Positions 8,636 to 17,322 of a stretch of 64,000 nt of DNA are shown one piece after another; position 1 is the first letter of the stretch; each line of letters starts with the position of its first letter. This DNA is from Cryptoclostridium sp964637365. Its GTDB lineage: Bacteria; Bacillota; Dehalobacteriia; UBA7702. Under the pieces are notes generated by a model, which ran no database searches, was not told the DNA's origin, and saw only the letters and a program-made list of their open reading frames with translations. The position numbers were made by a program, and so were the translations under genes. The stretch is taken from positions 27,276-91,275 of the forward strand of contig CAZWWH010000004.1 of assembly GCA_964637365.1 (NCBI GenBank), read 5' to 3'.

Positions 8636-9490
8636 TCATTTCCGTTTTCGGGAAGCGGCCACTGCCAAAGCCCCAGGACCAATGTGACAGGAAACGCTTA
8701 AAGACAAAGGATCACATATGATGTAGTAATCAGGGAAGATCTCTTGCAGTTCCGCCTTCCATTCCGCCGCTTCTTCCGGATTCCCGGCGTAGGCCGCAGC
8801 TAGATACAATTCCATATCCTTGAAGCGGGTATCCATATCCTTTTGCATAGCTTCCACCATAATTTTCTTGGCGTTCTTTTTACCCCTAGTTTTGGCAAAG
8901 GCGTCAAGCTTTTCCCCTTGAATTTGCAAAACCGGTTTCAAATTCAGCACCGTACCGATGGCCGCTGCTGCCGGTGTAATACGGCCACCTTTTTTCAGAT
9001 ATTTCAGTGTTTCCAAAGTAATATAGATACTGGATTCCATTTTAGTCTCTTCCAAATACTGGCGGATTTCCGCGCCCTCGGCGCCATCCTTGACCAAGGC
9101 CAAGGCGTCAAAAATGGAATGCTTCATCGTGACGGAAATACGCTGGTTATCCACGACAAAAACCTTTCCCTCGTAATCCTGGGCCAGCATTTTTGCCGTG
9201 TCGCAGCTGCTGCTTAAGCCGCTGGACATGGGGATATGAACCAATTCATCGTACTCTTTCAATAAAGTATCCCACAATTTTATGACGTCACCCACAATGG
9301 GCTGGGAAGTAGAAATTTCACAATTCTGAGCCAGCTTTTCATAAAAGGCTTCCTGAGTCAAGTTGATATCTTCATAGAATAATTCACCATTAATGTAAAA
9401 GGGCATCGGCAGCACATGGATTCCCAGTTCCTTTCCTTCAGATTGGGTAATACCACTGTTACTGTCGGTAACCACTGCAATTTTTTTCAT
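8636..9490 (-). CDS. DegV family fatty-acid-binding protein
   Basis: A 284-residue DegV protein. Family motifs are the N-terminal VTDSNSGI, an S-rich GLSSSCDTA segment near residue 90, and the C-terminal IGPGALAVA. DegV proteins bind a fatty acid between two domains and, as FakB, present it to the kinase FakA for phosphorylation. No FakA gene is in the window, so FakB function is an inference from the family. It is a single-gene unit with its own terminator. Confidence 0.88.
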   Translation of the reverse strand: MKKIAVVTDSNSGITQSEGKELGIHVLPMPFYINGELFYEDINLTQEAFYEKLAQNCEISTSQPIVGDVIKLWDTLLKEYDELVHIPMSSGLSSSCDTAKMLAQDYEGKVFVVDNQRISVTMKHSIFDALALVKDGAEGAEIRQYLEETKMESSIYITLETLKYLKKGGRITPAAAAIGTVLNLKPVLQIQGEKLDAFAKTRGKKNAKKIMVEAMQKDMDTRFKDMELYLAAAYAGNPEEAAEWKAELQEIFPDYYIICDPLSLSVSCHIGPGALAVAASRKRK

Positions 9491-9635
9491 GAGAACCCCT
9501 TTTCATCCTGTTTCTTTCATAAACAATTCGTAATAAAATTTATTATATATCAATTTGGCTTTGAGTTCAACCATATCACAAAGGTTTCCCTAAAAACACA
9601 CAGAATCCTAAACATTCCATAGAATAGATTATTAA

Positions 9636-9667
9636 GCAGAAAAGCCCGACTCTGAAAGAGCCGGGCT
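9636..9667 (-). terminator. Terminator of glmS
   Basis: An 11-bp stem (AGCCCGACTCT at 9643-9653 with AGAGCCGGGCT at 9657-9667) and three-base loop lie just past the glmS stop. On the minus strand TTTTCTGCTT follows. Confidence 0.85.
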
Positions 9668-9677
9668 TCATATCCTT

Positions 9678-11507
9678 TTATTCTACAGTAACGCTCTTCG
9701 CCAAATTTCTCGGCTGATCCACATCAGCGCCGCGTTTCACCGAAGCGTAATAAGCAATGAGCTGCAAGGGAATGACAGTGAGAATGGGCGACAGTAAATC
9801 ATACGTATTGGGTAACTTCGTCACAATATCAGACACGCGCTCGGCGTGGTTGTCATCATCAAAAGCAAAGGTCAGAACCTTGGCATCACGAGTTTTTACC
9901 TCTACCATGTTGCTGATCATTTTTTCTTCCACGTCCCCCTGGGTACAGAGGCAAATCACAGGCACTTGATCCACGATGAGAGCCAGAGTGCCGTGCTTCA
10001 ATTCCCCGGCGGCATAGGCTTCGGCGTGGATGTAGGAGATTTCCTTCAGCTTCAGAGCGCCCTCCAAGGCCACCACATAATCGAGACCACGACCAATGAA
10101 GAAAGCGTTTTCCGATTCCGCCACGGTTTCACCAATGGCTTTGATTTGTTGGGGATCACGGTCCAAGATATCCTGTACTTTTTCGGGAAGACGGTACAAT
10201 TCGTCAAGATACCTTTTGATTTCACTCCGTTTCATTTTGCCGCAGATTTCCGCCATATAAAAGCCCAAAAGGTAAATGGCCAAAAGCTGAGTGCTGTAAG
10301 CCTTGGTAGAAGCCACGGCGATTTCTAAACCTGCGCGGGTATAAACGACGTCATCGGCCTCACGGGCAATGGAGCTTTCCCAAACATTAGTAATGGCCAA
10401 AATATGACTGCCCTTGTTTTTGGCTTCAGCCAACGCCGCAAGAGTGTCGGCGGTTTCGCCGCTTTGAGACACTACAATGGTCAGGGTGTGCTCATCGACA
10501 ATGGGGTCACGATAACGGAATTCCGAGGCAATATCCACCTCCACGGGAATGCGAAGGAGCTTTTCGTAAATATAGCGTCCCACAAAACAGGCGTGATAAG
10601 CAGTACCGCAGGCTACCATCATGATTTTATTGACGGAAGCCATTTTTTCTCGGGTCAGACGCAAATCCCCCAAGTTCACCATGGGTTCCCCGTCGGTGAT
10701 ACGTCCCGTAAGACAATCCCGCAAGGCACGGGGCTGTTCGTGGATTTCCTTCAGCATAAAGTGGTCATAACCGCCTTTTTCCGCGGCAGTCACGTCCATA
10801 TCCAGTTTTTGGATCTCGGGTGTGACCTCAATGCCGTTGTGATAAATGGTGATACGGTCTTTGGTAAGAACGGCGCTTTCGTCATTTTTTAAAACAATAT
10901 ACTCATCGACATAGCCGATAAGAGCGGGAATGTCCGAGGCCAAATAGTTGCCATGTTTGCCAAAGCCCACAATCAGAGGGCTGTCTTTGCGGATGGCAAC
11001 CAAAACATCTGGTTCTTGTTCTGTCATAAAAACTGCCGCGTAGGAACCTCTCAATCGTTTTTCCGCTTTCCATACGGCCTGGAGCAAATCGCCTTCATAG
11101 CAGTCGGCCAAGAGATTGGGAAGAACTTCCGTATCGGTATCGGAGGAAAAGATATGGCCTTTTTCCATCAATTCCTTTTTCAAATCAAGATAGTTCTCAA
11201 TGATGCCGTTATGCACCACGGCGAAATGGCCGTCGTCATTGCGATGAGGATGAGAATTGCGGTCCGAAGGAGCGCCATGAGTCGCCCAACGGGTATGGGC
11301 AATGCCATAAGTGCCGTTGATGGTTTCTCCAGCAATGGATTTTTCCAATTCGGAAATTTTCCCGACCTTACGGCGGACAATGATATTGCCGTTGTCATAG
11401 ACAGCGACTCCAGCGGAATCATATCCGCGATACTCCAATTTTTTCAAACCGTTGATCAGAAAAGGCAACGCTGCCTCGGTTCCGATACAACCTGCAATGC
11501 CACACAT
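9678..11507 (-). CDS. glmS: Glutamine--fructose-6-phosphate aminotransferase (isomerizing)
   Basis: This enzyme makes glucosamine-6-phosphate from fructose-6-phosphate and glutamine, the entry step to UDP-GlcNAc and peptidoglycan. It is full length (609 residues). The N-terminal glutaminase starts MCGIAGCIG with the nucleophilic Cys2; two SIS isomerase domains follow (SQSGETADT; RGLDYVVALEGALKLKEISYIHAEAY), ending AKSVTVE. It lies 129 bp after glmM on the same strand, matching the usual cdaA-glmM-glmS order. The short gap has no glmS ribozyme core that I can recognise. Confidence 0.97.
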   Translation of the reverse strand: MCGIAGCIGTEAALPFLINGLKKLEYRGYDSAGVAVYDNGNIIVRRKVGKISELEKSIAGETINGTYGIAHTRWATHGAPSDRNSHPHRNDDGHFAVVHNGIIENYLDLKKELMEKGHIFSSDTDTEVLPNLLADCYEGDLLQAVWKAEKRLRGSYAAVFMTEQEPDVLVAIRKDSPLIVGFGKHGNYLASDIPALIGYVDEYIVLKNDESAVLTKDRITIYHNGIEVTPEIQKLDMDVTAAEKGGYDHFMLKEIHEQPRALRDCLTGRITDGEPMVNLGDLRLTREKMASVNKIMMVACGTAYHACFVGRYIYEKLLRIPVEVDIASEFRYRDPIVDEHTLTIVVSQSGETADTLAALAEAKNKGSHILAITNVWESSIAREADDVVYTRAGLEIAVASTKAYSTQLLAIYLLGFYMAEICGKMKRSEIKRYLDELYRLPEKVQDILDRDPQQIKAIGETVAESENAFFIGRGLDYVVALEGALKLKEISYIHAEAYAAGELKHGTLALIVDQVPVICLCTQGDVEEKMISNMVEVKTRDAKVLTFAFDDDNHAERVSDIVTKLPNTYDLLSPILTVIPLQLIAYYASVKRGADVDQPRNLAKSVTVE

Positions 11508-11611
11508 ATATGAGAAACTCCTTTCGTGCAGTGTTCATTTTCTAGGGACGGAATGTTTTCTCTATCTGACAAAATATCCGCCAAAAAAATTATATTCGAC
11601 AGAAGTCCGTA

Positions 11612-11632
11612 AATTCCTGCTTCGCAGGAATT
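11612..11632 (-). terminator. Hairpin after glmM (weak terminator or processing site)
   Basis: A perfect 9-bp stem, AATTCCTGC / GCAGGAATT, with a TTC loop begins five bases after the glmM stop. No strong T-run follows, so read-through towards glmS is likely. The sequence just beyond contains TGTCGAATATAAT, which could be a promoter element for glmS. Confidence 0.4.
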
Positions 11633-11636
11633 CCCT

Positions 11637-12983
11637 CTATTGCAGAGTTGATATAATCACATCAATTAATTCATCAAGAATCTTACCCAAGGCCTCTTCG
11701 TCAGGGCCTTCGGCCATGACCCGCAAAAGGGGTTCCGTTCCGGAAGGACGAATCAAAACGCGGCCCGTTTCTCCCAACTGCGCTTCGGCCTTTTTTATTG
11801 CCTCCAATACAGCGGGCTCCTGATTCCAGCTGTCACGGCGGTCCACCGTCACGTTACGGAGAATTTGAGGAAGAGGCGTCATAATTTTGGAAAGCTCTGC
11901 CAAAGATTTCCCGGTTTCCAGCATGATTTGCAGCACCATCAGGCTGGTAAGCATCCCGTCGCCGGTGGGATTGTATTTTGAAAGAATAATATGTCCCGAC
12001 TGCTCTCCGCCAACGACGGCGCCGGTGCGATCCATTTCCACCATAACATTTTTATCGCCAACGCTGGTTTCCGACAAGGTGACGCCCCGCTCCTTCATAG
12101 CCAGACGCAGGCCCAGATTACTCATGACAGTAACGACCAAACGGTTATTGGGCAGCATTTCGTTTTCCTTCAAATAATTGGCAATGATGGCCATAATGAT
12201 ATCGCCATCCACGGTATTACCAACGCCATCAGCCATAATCACACGGTCGCCATCGCCGTCATAAGCGATGCCCATGTCCGCCACTTCATTCCACACCGTG
12301 GATTTCATGGAGGCAGGTTTCGTGCTGCCGCATTCTTCATTGATATTAACGCCGTCGTAATCTTTGTTAATGGGAATTACTCTGGCCCCCAAGGAGGACA
12401 GCATGGAAACAGCATAATCCGAGGTTGCTCCATTAGCGCAATCCACAACGAGTTTAAAACGAGAAAGATCAATGGGGAAAAGGCGTTTCAAACGGGCTAC
12501 ATATTCATCGCCGCCAGTGGGATCATACACCACACTGCCGATGTCGCTGCCGCGTTTCAGCGGCGGGAATTTTTTCTCGGCGAGGAATTGTTCCAATTTT
12601 TCCTCCATGGCATCGGGGAGCTTTCTGCCATCAGCGCCAAAGACCTTGATGCCGTTATCGTAAAAAGGATTATGGGAAGCTGAAATTACCACGCCGGCAG
12701 CAGCTTTCCGTTCACGTACCAAAGAGGATACCGCAGGCGTGGGAATAATTCCCAAAGTCACGGCATTGCCGCCATATGCACAGATTCCGGAGGACAAAGC
12801 GCTTTCCAGCATAGTGCCGGAAAGACGGGTATCACGTCCAATAAGAATCATAGGTTTTTCATGATTTTCCGATGCTTCCGCCAAAATCAGAGACAGGGCG
12901 GCGCCAATTTCATAAGCGAGAACCGGAGTAAGCACCACATTGGCTTCTCCGCGAACGCCGTCGGTTCCAAATAGTTTTTTCAT
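11637..12983 (-). CDS. glmM: Phosphoglucosamine mutase
   Basis: Converts glucosamine-6-phosphate to glucosamine-1-phosphate. It is 448 residues, the usual family length. The start MKKLFGTDGVRGEAN at 12983 follows a GAGGTGA site; the upstream extension to 13049 lacks homology. It has the phosphoserine loop VVISASHNPFYDNGIKVFG (~residues 97-115), the metal-binding DGDGDR, the sugar-binding GGEQSGHII and the phosphate-binding RPSGTEPLLRVMAEG. It sits between cdaA and glmS. Elsewhere GlmM binds and inhibits CdaA, which links c-di-AMP to wall precursor supply. Confidence 0.97.
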   Translation of the reverse strand: MKKLFGTDGVRGEANVVLTPVLAYEIGAALSLILAEASENHEKPMILIGRDTRLSGTMLESALSSGICAYGGNAVTLGIIPTPAVSSLVRERKAAAGVVISASHNPFYDNGIKVFGADGRKLPDAMEEKLEQFLAEKKFPPLKRGSDIGSVVYDPTGGDEYVARLKRLFPIDLSRFKLVVDCANGATSDYAVSMLSSLGARVIPINKDYDGVNINEECGSTKPASMKSTVWNEVADMGIAYDGDGDRVIMADGVGNTVDGDIIMAIIANYLKENEMLPNNRLVVTVMSNLGLRLAMKERGVTLSETSVGDKNVMVEMDRTGAVVGGEQSGHIILSKYNPTGDGMLTSLMVLQIMLETGKSLAELSKIMTPLPQILRNVTVDRRDSWNQEPAVLEAIKKAEAQLGETGRVLIRPSGTEPLLRVMAEGPDEEALGKILDELIDVIISTLQ

Positions 12984-13079
12984 CAACTTCACCTCAATTT
13001 CTTTCTTCATTATATCAAATAACGATGATTCGGTATGACTGGTTCCCATTCCAAAAATACAAATAAAATTTTTCCATAT

Positions 13080-14006
13080 TTAATTTCCCCAGGGGAAAGA
13101 CGCAACATCCGTCACATAAAGCCACAAAAGAATCGCAATTAAAACTGAAATTCCTTTATCCAACAGGGTACCGTGCTTGTGAGAGGCTTTCAGGTGGTTC
13201 AATAATGTGGATTTACCATTTTTCCGCACCTCATGGCCGTCAATACCATAAAACGCATCAAAGGCCGCCCCGATCTTCTTGGGAGTGACTCGGCGGTACA
13301 TCTTACCTTGGCGTACAATGGAAATGGCGCCGGTCTCCTCTGAAACGACAAATACCAAGGCGTCGGAAATTTCCGAAATGCCAATGGCGGCCCGATGTCG
13401 GGTTCCCAAAGAGGAATCAATGTTTTCCTTGGCAGTAAGAGGCATGATACAACCTGCAGCAGCCACACGGCCATGGCGAATAATCACAGCGCCATCATGG
13501 AGAGGTGAATTTTTAAAATACAGGTTCAGCAGCAATTCTTTGCTGATCTCCGCGTCTACGGGAACGCCGGTGCTGATTTGAGCGCCTAGGCTTATATTAC
13601 CTTCCAGCACAAGCAGTACCCCGGTTTTTTGCCTTGACGCAACTTCCAACATATCAGAAATATCCTGCGCCATACGGCTTTGTGCGGCGGTGCGAGTATC
13701 TCCCCCACCGGTACCGAAACCGAAGCGATGCCCCCGCCCCAATTTCTCCAAAATCCCACGAAGCTCCGGCTGGAAGATAATGGCAATGCCAACAATGATA
13801 ACACTCCAACTTTTGCCTAAAATCCAATGAACTGCGTCTAAATGAAGCCAGCCACTGGCGAGATAACTGAAGAATAGAAGCAAGACACCCTTTACCACCT
13901 GCATAGCCCGGGTGTTTTTCAACGCCAAAACCAAGCGGTAAACAGCATATCCCACAATGGCGATGTCCGCCACGTTGATTATGACCCTTAAAATATTCCA
14001 TACCAT
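13080..14006 (-). CDS. cdaA: Diadenylate cyclase CdaA with an extra C-terminal membrane segment
   Basis: Makes cyclic di-AMP from two ATP. It has three N-terminal membrane helices (to ~residue 80), a coiled linker and the DAC domain with LHDGAVIIR (~171) and GTRHRAAIG (~201). It is 308 residues against ~270-280 usual. The extra ~55 residues contain a second membrane helix, KGISVLIAILLWLYVTDV, that resembles the N-terminal anchor of CdaR (YbbR), and cdaR is missing between cdaA and glmM. The ATG at 14006 has a GAGGTG site six bases upstream; a GTG at 14015 is the alternative. Confidence 0.92.
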   Translation of the reverse strand: MVWNILRVIINVADIAIVGYAVYRLVLALKNTRAMQVVKGVLLLFFSYLASGWLHLDAVHWILGKSWSVIIVGIAIIFQPELRGILEKLGRGHRFGFGTGGGDTRTAAQSRMAQDISDMLEVASRQKTGVLLVLEGNISLGAQISTGVPVDAEISKELLLNLYFKNSPLHDGAVIIRHGRVAAAGCIMPLTAKENIDSSLGTRHRAAIGISEISDALVFVVSEETGAISIVRQGKMYRRVTPKKIGAAFDAFYGIDGHEVRKNGKSTLLNHLKASHKHGTLLDKGISVLIAILLWLYVTDVASFPWGN

Positions 14007-14124
14007 AAAGGGCACCTCGTATAAAAATGGTTAATTGGTAACATTCGACAAAAAAAATTGAAACCCTTTTGTATTTTTTTGAAAAAACACGGGAATATCA
14101 CTGGAAATCAGACAAACCATCGTT

Positions 14125-14130
14125 TATAAT
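14125..14130 (+). promoter_or_regulatory. Likely -10 box for the DUF881 operon
   Basis: TATAAT at 14125-14130 with TGGAAA 17 bp upstream (14102-14107), 35 bp before the GTG start. It lies in the divergent gap between cdaA and the DUF881 gene. Confidence 0.5.
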
Positions 14131-14164
14131 AATAAAAGAATGCCTGTTACACAGGGAGGACAAA

Positions 14165-14941
14165 GTGTCGAAACATCGAAAAAAGCAAGGAGGAGCCATC
14201 GCCATTTTTTTCATTACCATGACGGTATTGGGTTTTCTGGCGGTGGTGACCATTCGGTCTCATGTACCCGCCGATATTGAACCCCAAACGGAAAAGGATT
14301 CCATCATCTCTATGATTCACCAAATTGAGTCGGAAAATGAAAAGATATCCCTCTCTATTGAAGAAATAAAACAAGAAATTGAAGATAGCAATTACGGTGA
14401 TTTCAGCGGCAAAGAAATGTTAGCCGCGTTAGAAGATACTGTCACAGTACGAAAATCCTCCGCAGGTTTTGAGGATACAGAAGGTGCGGGATTATCCATC
14501 ATTTTGAACGATAATCCGGAAAGCGCTGCCAAAGCCATGGAGGAAAACCCTGGAGAATACAACGCGGCCAATTATATTGTCCACGATAAAAATCTCCTTT
14601 ATCTCATCAATGACCTACGGCCCTATGCTGACGCCATTGCCGTCAATGACCATCGTATCATCTCCACTTCCTCCATCCGCTGCGTAGGCACTGTTATCAT
14701 GGTAGATCAGGTGCGGTTGGCGCCGCCCTACCGCATTGAGATGACGGGTGAACCCTCAGTCCTCATGGAGCAACTAAAAAAAAGCAGCGAATACCATATT
14801 ATCATGGATTCGGAACTACTGCTAACAGTTACCCAAGAGGATTATCTCGATTTGCCTGCCTATACGGGCACAGTTGCCAGAAAATACAGCACCGTAGTGG
14901 AGGATACTGCGGAAGCAAACGAAGCAGAGGAGGAGCAATAA
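14165..14941 (+). CDS. DUF881 family protein (first copy)
   Basis: About 258 residues: a short cytoplasmic KKQGG start, one membrane helix (~residues 9-28), a coiled-coil of charged residues (~40-70) and the DUF881 domain with GAGLSIILND, VNDHRIISTSSIRCVG and PYRIEMTG. The GTG at 14165 is used because a GGGAGGA site precedes it. It is first in a three-gene unit with Sbp and a second DUF881 protein. In Bacillota these usually sit near divIB/ftsZ and are thought to work at the envelope or division site; the precise role is unknown. Confidence 0.82.
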   Translation: MSKHRKKQGGAIAIFFITMTVLGFLAVVTIRSHVPADIEPQTEKDSIISMIHQIESENEKISLSIEEIKQEIEDSNYGDFSGKEMLAALEDTVTVRKSSAGFEDTEGAGLSIILNDNPESAAKAMEENPGEYNAANYIVHDKNLLYLINDLRPYADAIAVNDHRIISTSSIRCVGTVIMVDQVRLAPPYRIEMTGEPSVLMEQLKKSSEYHIIMDSELLLTVTQEDYLDLPAYTGTVARKYSTVVEDTAEANEAEEEQ

Positions 14942-14942
14942 T

Positions 14943-15335
14943 ATGACTTGGCTGTTACCTTTTATTGGTCTGGCAGGTGGGATTGTTTTGGGGATTTTCT
15001 CCGATATTGTCATTCCCGCCATTTACGCTCAATACTTATCCATCGTCCTTTTGGCGGCCATGGATTCCATTGTCGGTGGCTACCTCGGCATCTTGGAGCG
15101 AAAATTCGATTCCCTCGTGCTGATTTCCGGTTTTTTCTGCAATGCCCTCTTGGCGGTGGGCCTTGCGTATTTGGGCCAACGTCTTGATGTGGATCTATAC
15201 ATTGCCGTGGTCTTTGTATTTATTTTCCGTATTTTGACCAACTTTGGTGTGATTCGCCGTTTGTTGATTCAAAAACGCCGCAATAAGAAAAAGCATCATC
15301 GCCTCCACAAAGGAGGTGGCGGTAATGAAGAATAA
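14943..15335 (+). CDS. Small basic protein Sbp (DUF1290)
   Basis: A 130-residue membrane protein of the Sbp/DUF1290 family. It has several hydrophobic helices, a conserved AAMDSIVGGYLG segment (~residue 40), and a highly basic tail (QKRRNKKKHHRLHK) for which the family is named. It starts one base after the first DUF881 stop and overlaps the second DUF881 gene by 11 bp, so the three are co-translated. Function is not established. Confidence 0.85.
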   Translation: MTWLLPFIGLAGGIVLGIFSDIVIPAIYAQYLSIVLLAAMDSIVGGYLGILERKFDSLVLISGFFCNALLAVGLAYLGQRLDVDLYIAVVFVFIFRILTNFGVIRRLLIQKRRNKKKHHRLHKGGGGNEE

Positions 15336-15981
15336 GGTTGCCGTGACATTGCTTACGTTGCTTTGTTTCATTTTGGGTTTAGCCATTTCTATTCAATACC
15401 ACAGCAAACAGGCCACACGTTCAGATTTAACTTACCAAAGCAACGAAGATTTACTGATTATTTTAAACGAGATGAATAAAAATCGCTCTCTATTGGAACA
15501 GCAATGGCTGGAAGTCCAATCTACCTTACAGGCCTTAAAAGAGGAAAACATCGGCGATACAGTGCTGATGAAACAGCTCGAAAATGCCAACCGCGATTAT
15601 GCTACCGTCATTGGCGACAGGGAAATCTCAGGACCGGGTCTCCGCATTACTTTCGAAAAAACAGAGAAGCTCATGGGTACGAATTTTATTGACCTACTCA
15701 ATGAACTTTGGGGAACCGGGGCTGAGGCCATCGCAGTCAACGGCATTCGTATTGATGGACATGCCTCTTTTGCGACCACCCAAAAAGGAGATATTGCGGA
15801 AATTACATTAAATAATACTCCATTGGATTCCCCCATTATCGTGGAGGCCATTGGCAGCGGTGAGGATCTTTCAGCAGGGCTCAACTTCCCCGGCGGAATT
15901 ATGGAACAGTTGAACAATCAGTACGGAATCGTCCCCACCATTGAACAAGTAGAGGGCATTTCCCTCCCGGCGGTATCATAA
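15325..15981 (+). CDS. DUF881 family protein (second copy)
   Basis: About 218 residues. A single N-terminal membrane helix, a coiled-coil (~40-85) and a DUF881 domain (GPGLRITFEKTE, EAIAVNGIRID, IIVEAIGSG) are visible. The ATG at 15325 has GGAGGTGG upstream and is preferred over the GTG at 15316, which lies inside that ribosome site. It pairs with the first DUF881 protein around Sbp, the typical arrangement. A strong terminator follows. Confidence 0.83.
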   Translation: MKNKVAVTLLTLLCFILGLAISIQYHSKQATRSDLTYQSNEDLLIILNEMNKNRSLLEQQWLEVQSTLQALKEENIGDTVLMKQLENANRDYATVIGDREISGPGLRITFEKTEKLMGTNFIDLLNELWGTGAEAIAVNGIRIDGHASFATTQKGDIAEITLNNTPLDSPIIVEAIGSGEDLSAGLNFPGGIMEQLNNQYGIVPTIEQVEGISLPAVS

Positions 15982-16003
15982 AATTCAATTTACTTTTACT
16001 GTG

Positions 16004-16036
16004 AAAAACCGGATGCACAGCATCCGGTTTTTTTGT
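16004..16036 (+). terminator. Terminator of the DUF881-Sbp-DUF881 operon
   Basis: Stem AAAACCGGATG with CATCCGGTTTT around a short loop, then a run of T to 16034. Confidence 0.9.
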
Positions 16037-16134
16037 TCCCCAAGGGGCCCCTTCTGATATAAATACCCTAGCGGGCATAATTCCATATCTCACCAAGGAC
16101 CATGGAATCTGGCGATTTCTCAGAATGGAACGAA

Positions 16135-16181
16135 ACAAAGAAATCCCCGAATGGAGGAACTCTTCCACTCAGGGATTTGTG
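16135..16181 (-). terminator. Terminator of ilvC
   Basis: Minus-strand hairpin: AAATCCC and GGGGATTT close a longer stem with TGGA/TCCA inside; TTTCTTTGTTT follows. Confidence 0.65.
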
Positions 16182-16206
16182 CGATAATCATTTTTATAAA
16201 ATTTCG

Positions 16207-17214
16207 TTATTTGGTTTTGATGTCGGAATGAATAAAGGTCATCATTTTTCTCAATTCAGCGCCGACTTTTTCCACCTGATGTTCTTGGCCCATACGTTTG
16301 AGGGCATTGTAACGGGGACGGCCAGCCTGGTTTTCGAGAATCCAGTCTTTGGCAAAGGTACCTTCCTGAATGTTGGTGAGGGCTTTTTTCATGTTGGCTT
16401 TGACGTCAGAGGTAACAATGGTGGGGCCAACGGCGAGGTCGCCCCATTCAGCGGTATCGCTGATGGAATAGCGCATGGTGCTCAAGCCGCCTTCATAGAT
16501 GAGGTCGATGATGAGTTTCAATTCATGAACGCATTCAAAATAAGCGATTTCAGGTTGATAACCGGCTTCTACCAAGGTTTCAAAACCAGCGGTAAGCAAA
16601 GAACTCAAGCCACCGCAGAGAACGGTTTGTTCACCAAAAAGGTCGGTTTCAGTTTCTTCTTTAAAGGTAGTTTCGATTACGCCGGCGCGGGTGCCGCCAA
16701 TACCTTTGGCCCATGCTAAGGCAATATCTTTGGCTTTACCGGAATAATCCTGGTAAACAGCGATCAAATCGGGAACGCCGCTGCCTTCGGTATAAGTGCG
16801 GCGTACGAGATGGCCAGGGCCTTTGGGAGCTACCATGATAACGTCAACATTGGCGGGGGGAACGATTTGACCGAAATGAATATTGAAACCATGAGAGAAA
16901 ACGAGAACTTTATTTTCAGTCATGTTTTCAGCGATGTCAGCTTTATAAATTTTAGCCTGCAATTCGTCGGGAGCAACGATCTGAATCACGTCAGCCTGTT
17001 TTGCCAATTCGGGAGTAGTCATGATGGTCATGCCATCTTTTTCTGCATGTTTCCAGTTGACGCTGCCGGGAAGGTCGGAAACGATAACGTCGAGACCGCT
17101 TTCTTTCAAGTTCTGAGCCTGGGCATGGCCTTGGGAGCCATAACCTACAACACCGATTTTTCTACCTTTCAAAAAGGAGAGATCCGCATCATTGTCGTAA
17201 TACATTTTTGCCAT
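16207..17214 (-). CDS. ilvC: Ketol-acid reductoisomerase
   Basis: Converts acetolactate and acetohydroxybutyrate to the dihydroxy acids of valine, leucine and isoleucine synthesis. It is a short class I enzyme of 335 residues, with the NAD(P)-binding GVVGYGSQGHAQAQNLKESG near residue 21, PKGPGHLVRRTY, and the metal-binding DLFGEQTVLCGG and ECVHELKLIIDLIYEGG. The start MAKMYYDNDADLS follows AGGAGG. It lies after flxA on the same strand but has its own promoter, with a 14-bp palindrome in its leader. No other ilv/leu gene is in the window. Confidence 0.96.
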   Translation of the reverse strand: MAKMYYDNDADLSFLKGRKIGVVGYGSQGHAQAQNLKESGLDVIVSDLPGSVNWKHAEKDGMTIMTTPELAKQADVIQIVAPDELQAKIYKADIAENMTENKVLVFSHGFNIHFGQIVPPANVDVIMVAPKGPGHLVRRTYTEGSGVPDLIAVYQDYSGKAKDIALAWAKGIGGTRAGVIETTFKEETETDLFGEQTVLCGGLSSLLTAGFETLVEAGYQPEIAYFECVHELKLIIDLIYEGGLSTMRYSISDTAEWGDLAVGPTIVTSDVKANMKKALTNIQEGTFAKDWILENQAGRPRYNALKRMGQEHQVEKVGAELRKMMTFIHSDIKTK

Positions 17215-17258
17215 TTTTATATTTCCTCCTAATACAATAAATATCCCATATTATGAAT

Positions 17259-17272
17259 CAATTTGCAAATTG
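17259..17272. promoter_or_regulatory. 14-bp perfect palindrome in the ilvC leader
   Basis: CAATTTGCAAATTG lies between the ilvC promoter and its ribosome site, about 20 bp downstream of the predicted -10. A protein-binding operator is plausible; I cannot name the regulator. Confidence 0.4.
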
Positions 17273-17292
17273 CTTCCATTGATTAATTTTTG

Positions 17293-17321
17293 ATTATACT
17301 ACGGATAATTTAAAAATGCAA
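17293..17321 (-). promoter_or_regulatory. Promoter of ilvC
   Basis: Minus strand: TTGCAT (17321-17316), 17-bp spacer, TATAAT (17298-17293). The -35 box nearly touches the flxA stop codon, so ilvC can be expressed independently of the flx-hdr operon. Confidence 0.75.
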
Positions 17322-17322
17322 C

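Noticed and set aside
11508..11636. A glmS ribozyme upstream of glmS
   Set aside because: The gap is only 129 bp and I could not find the conserved catalytic core; only a simple hairpin is present.
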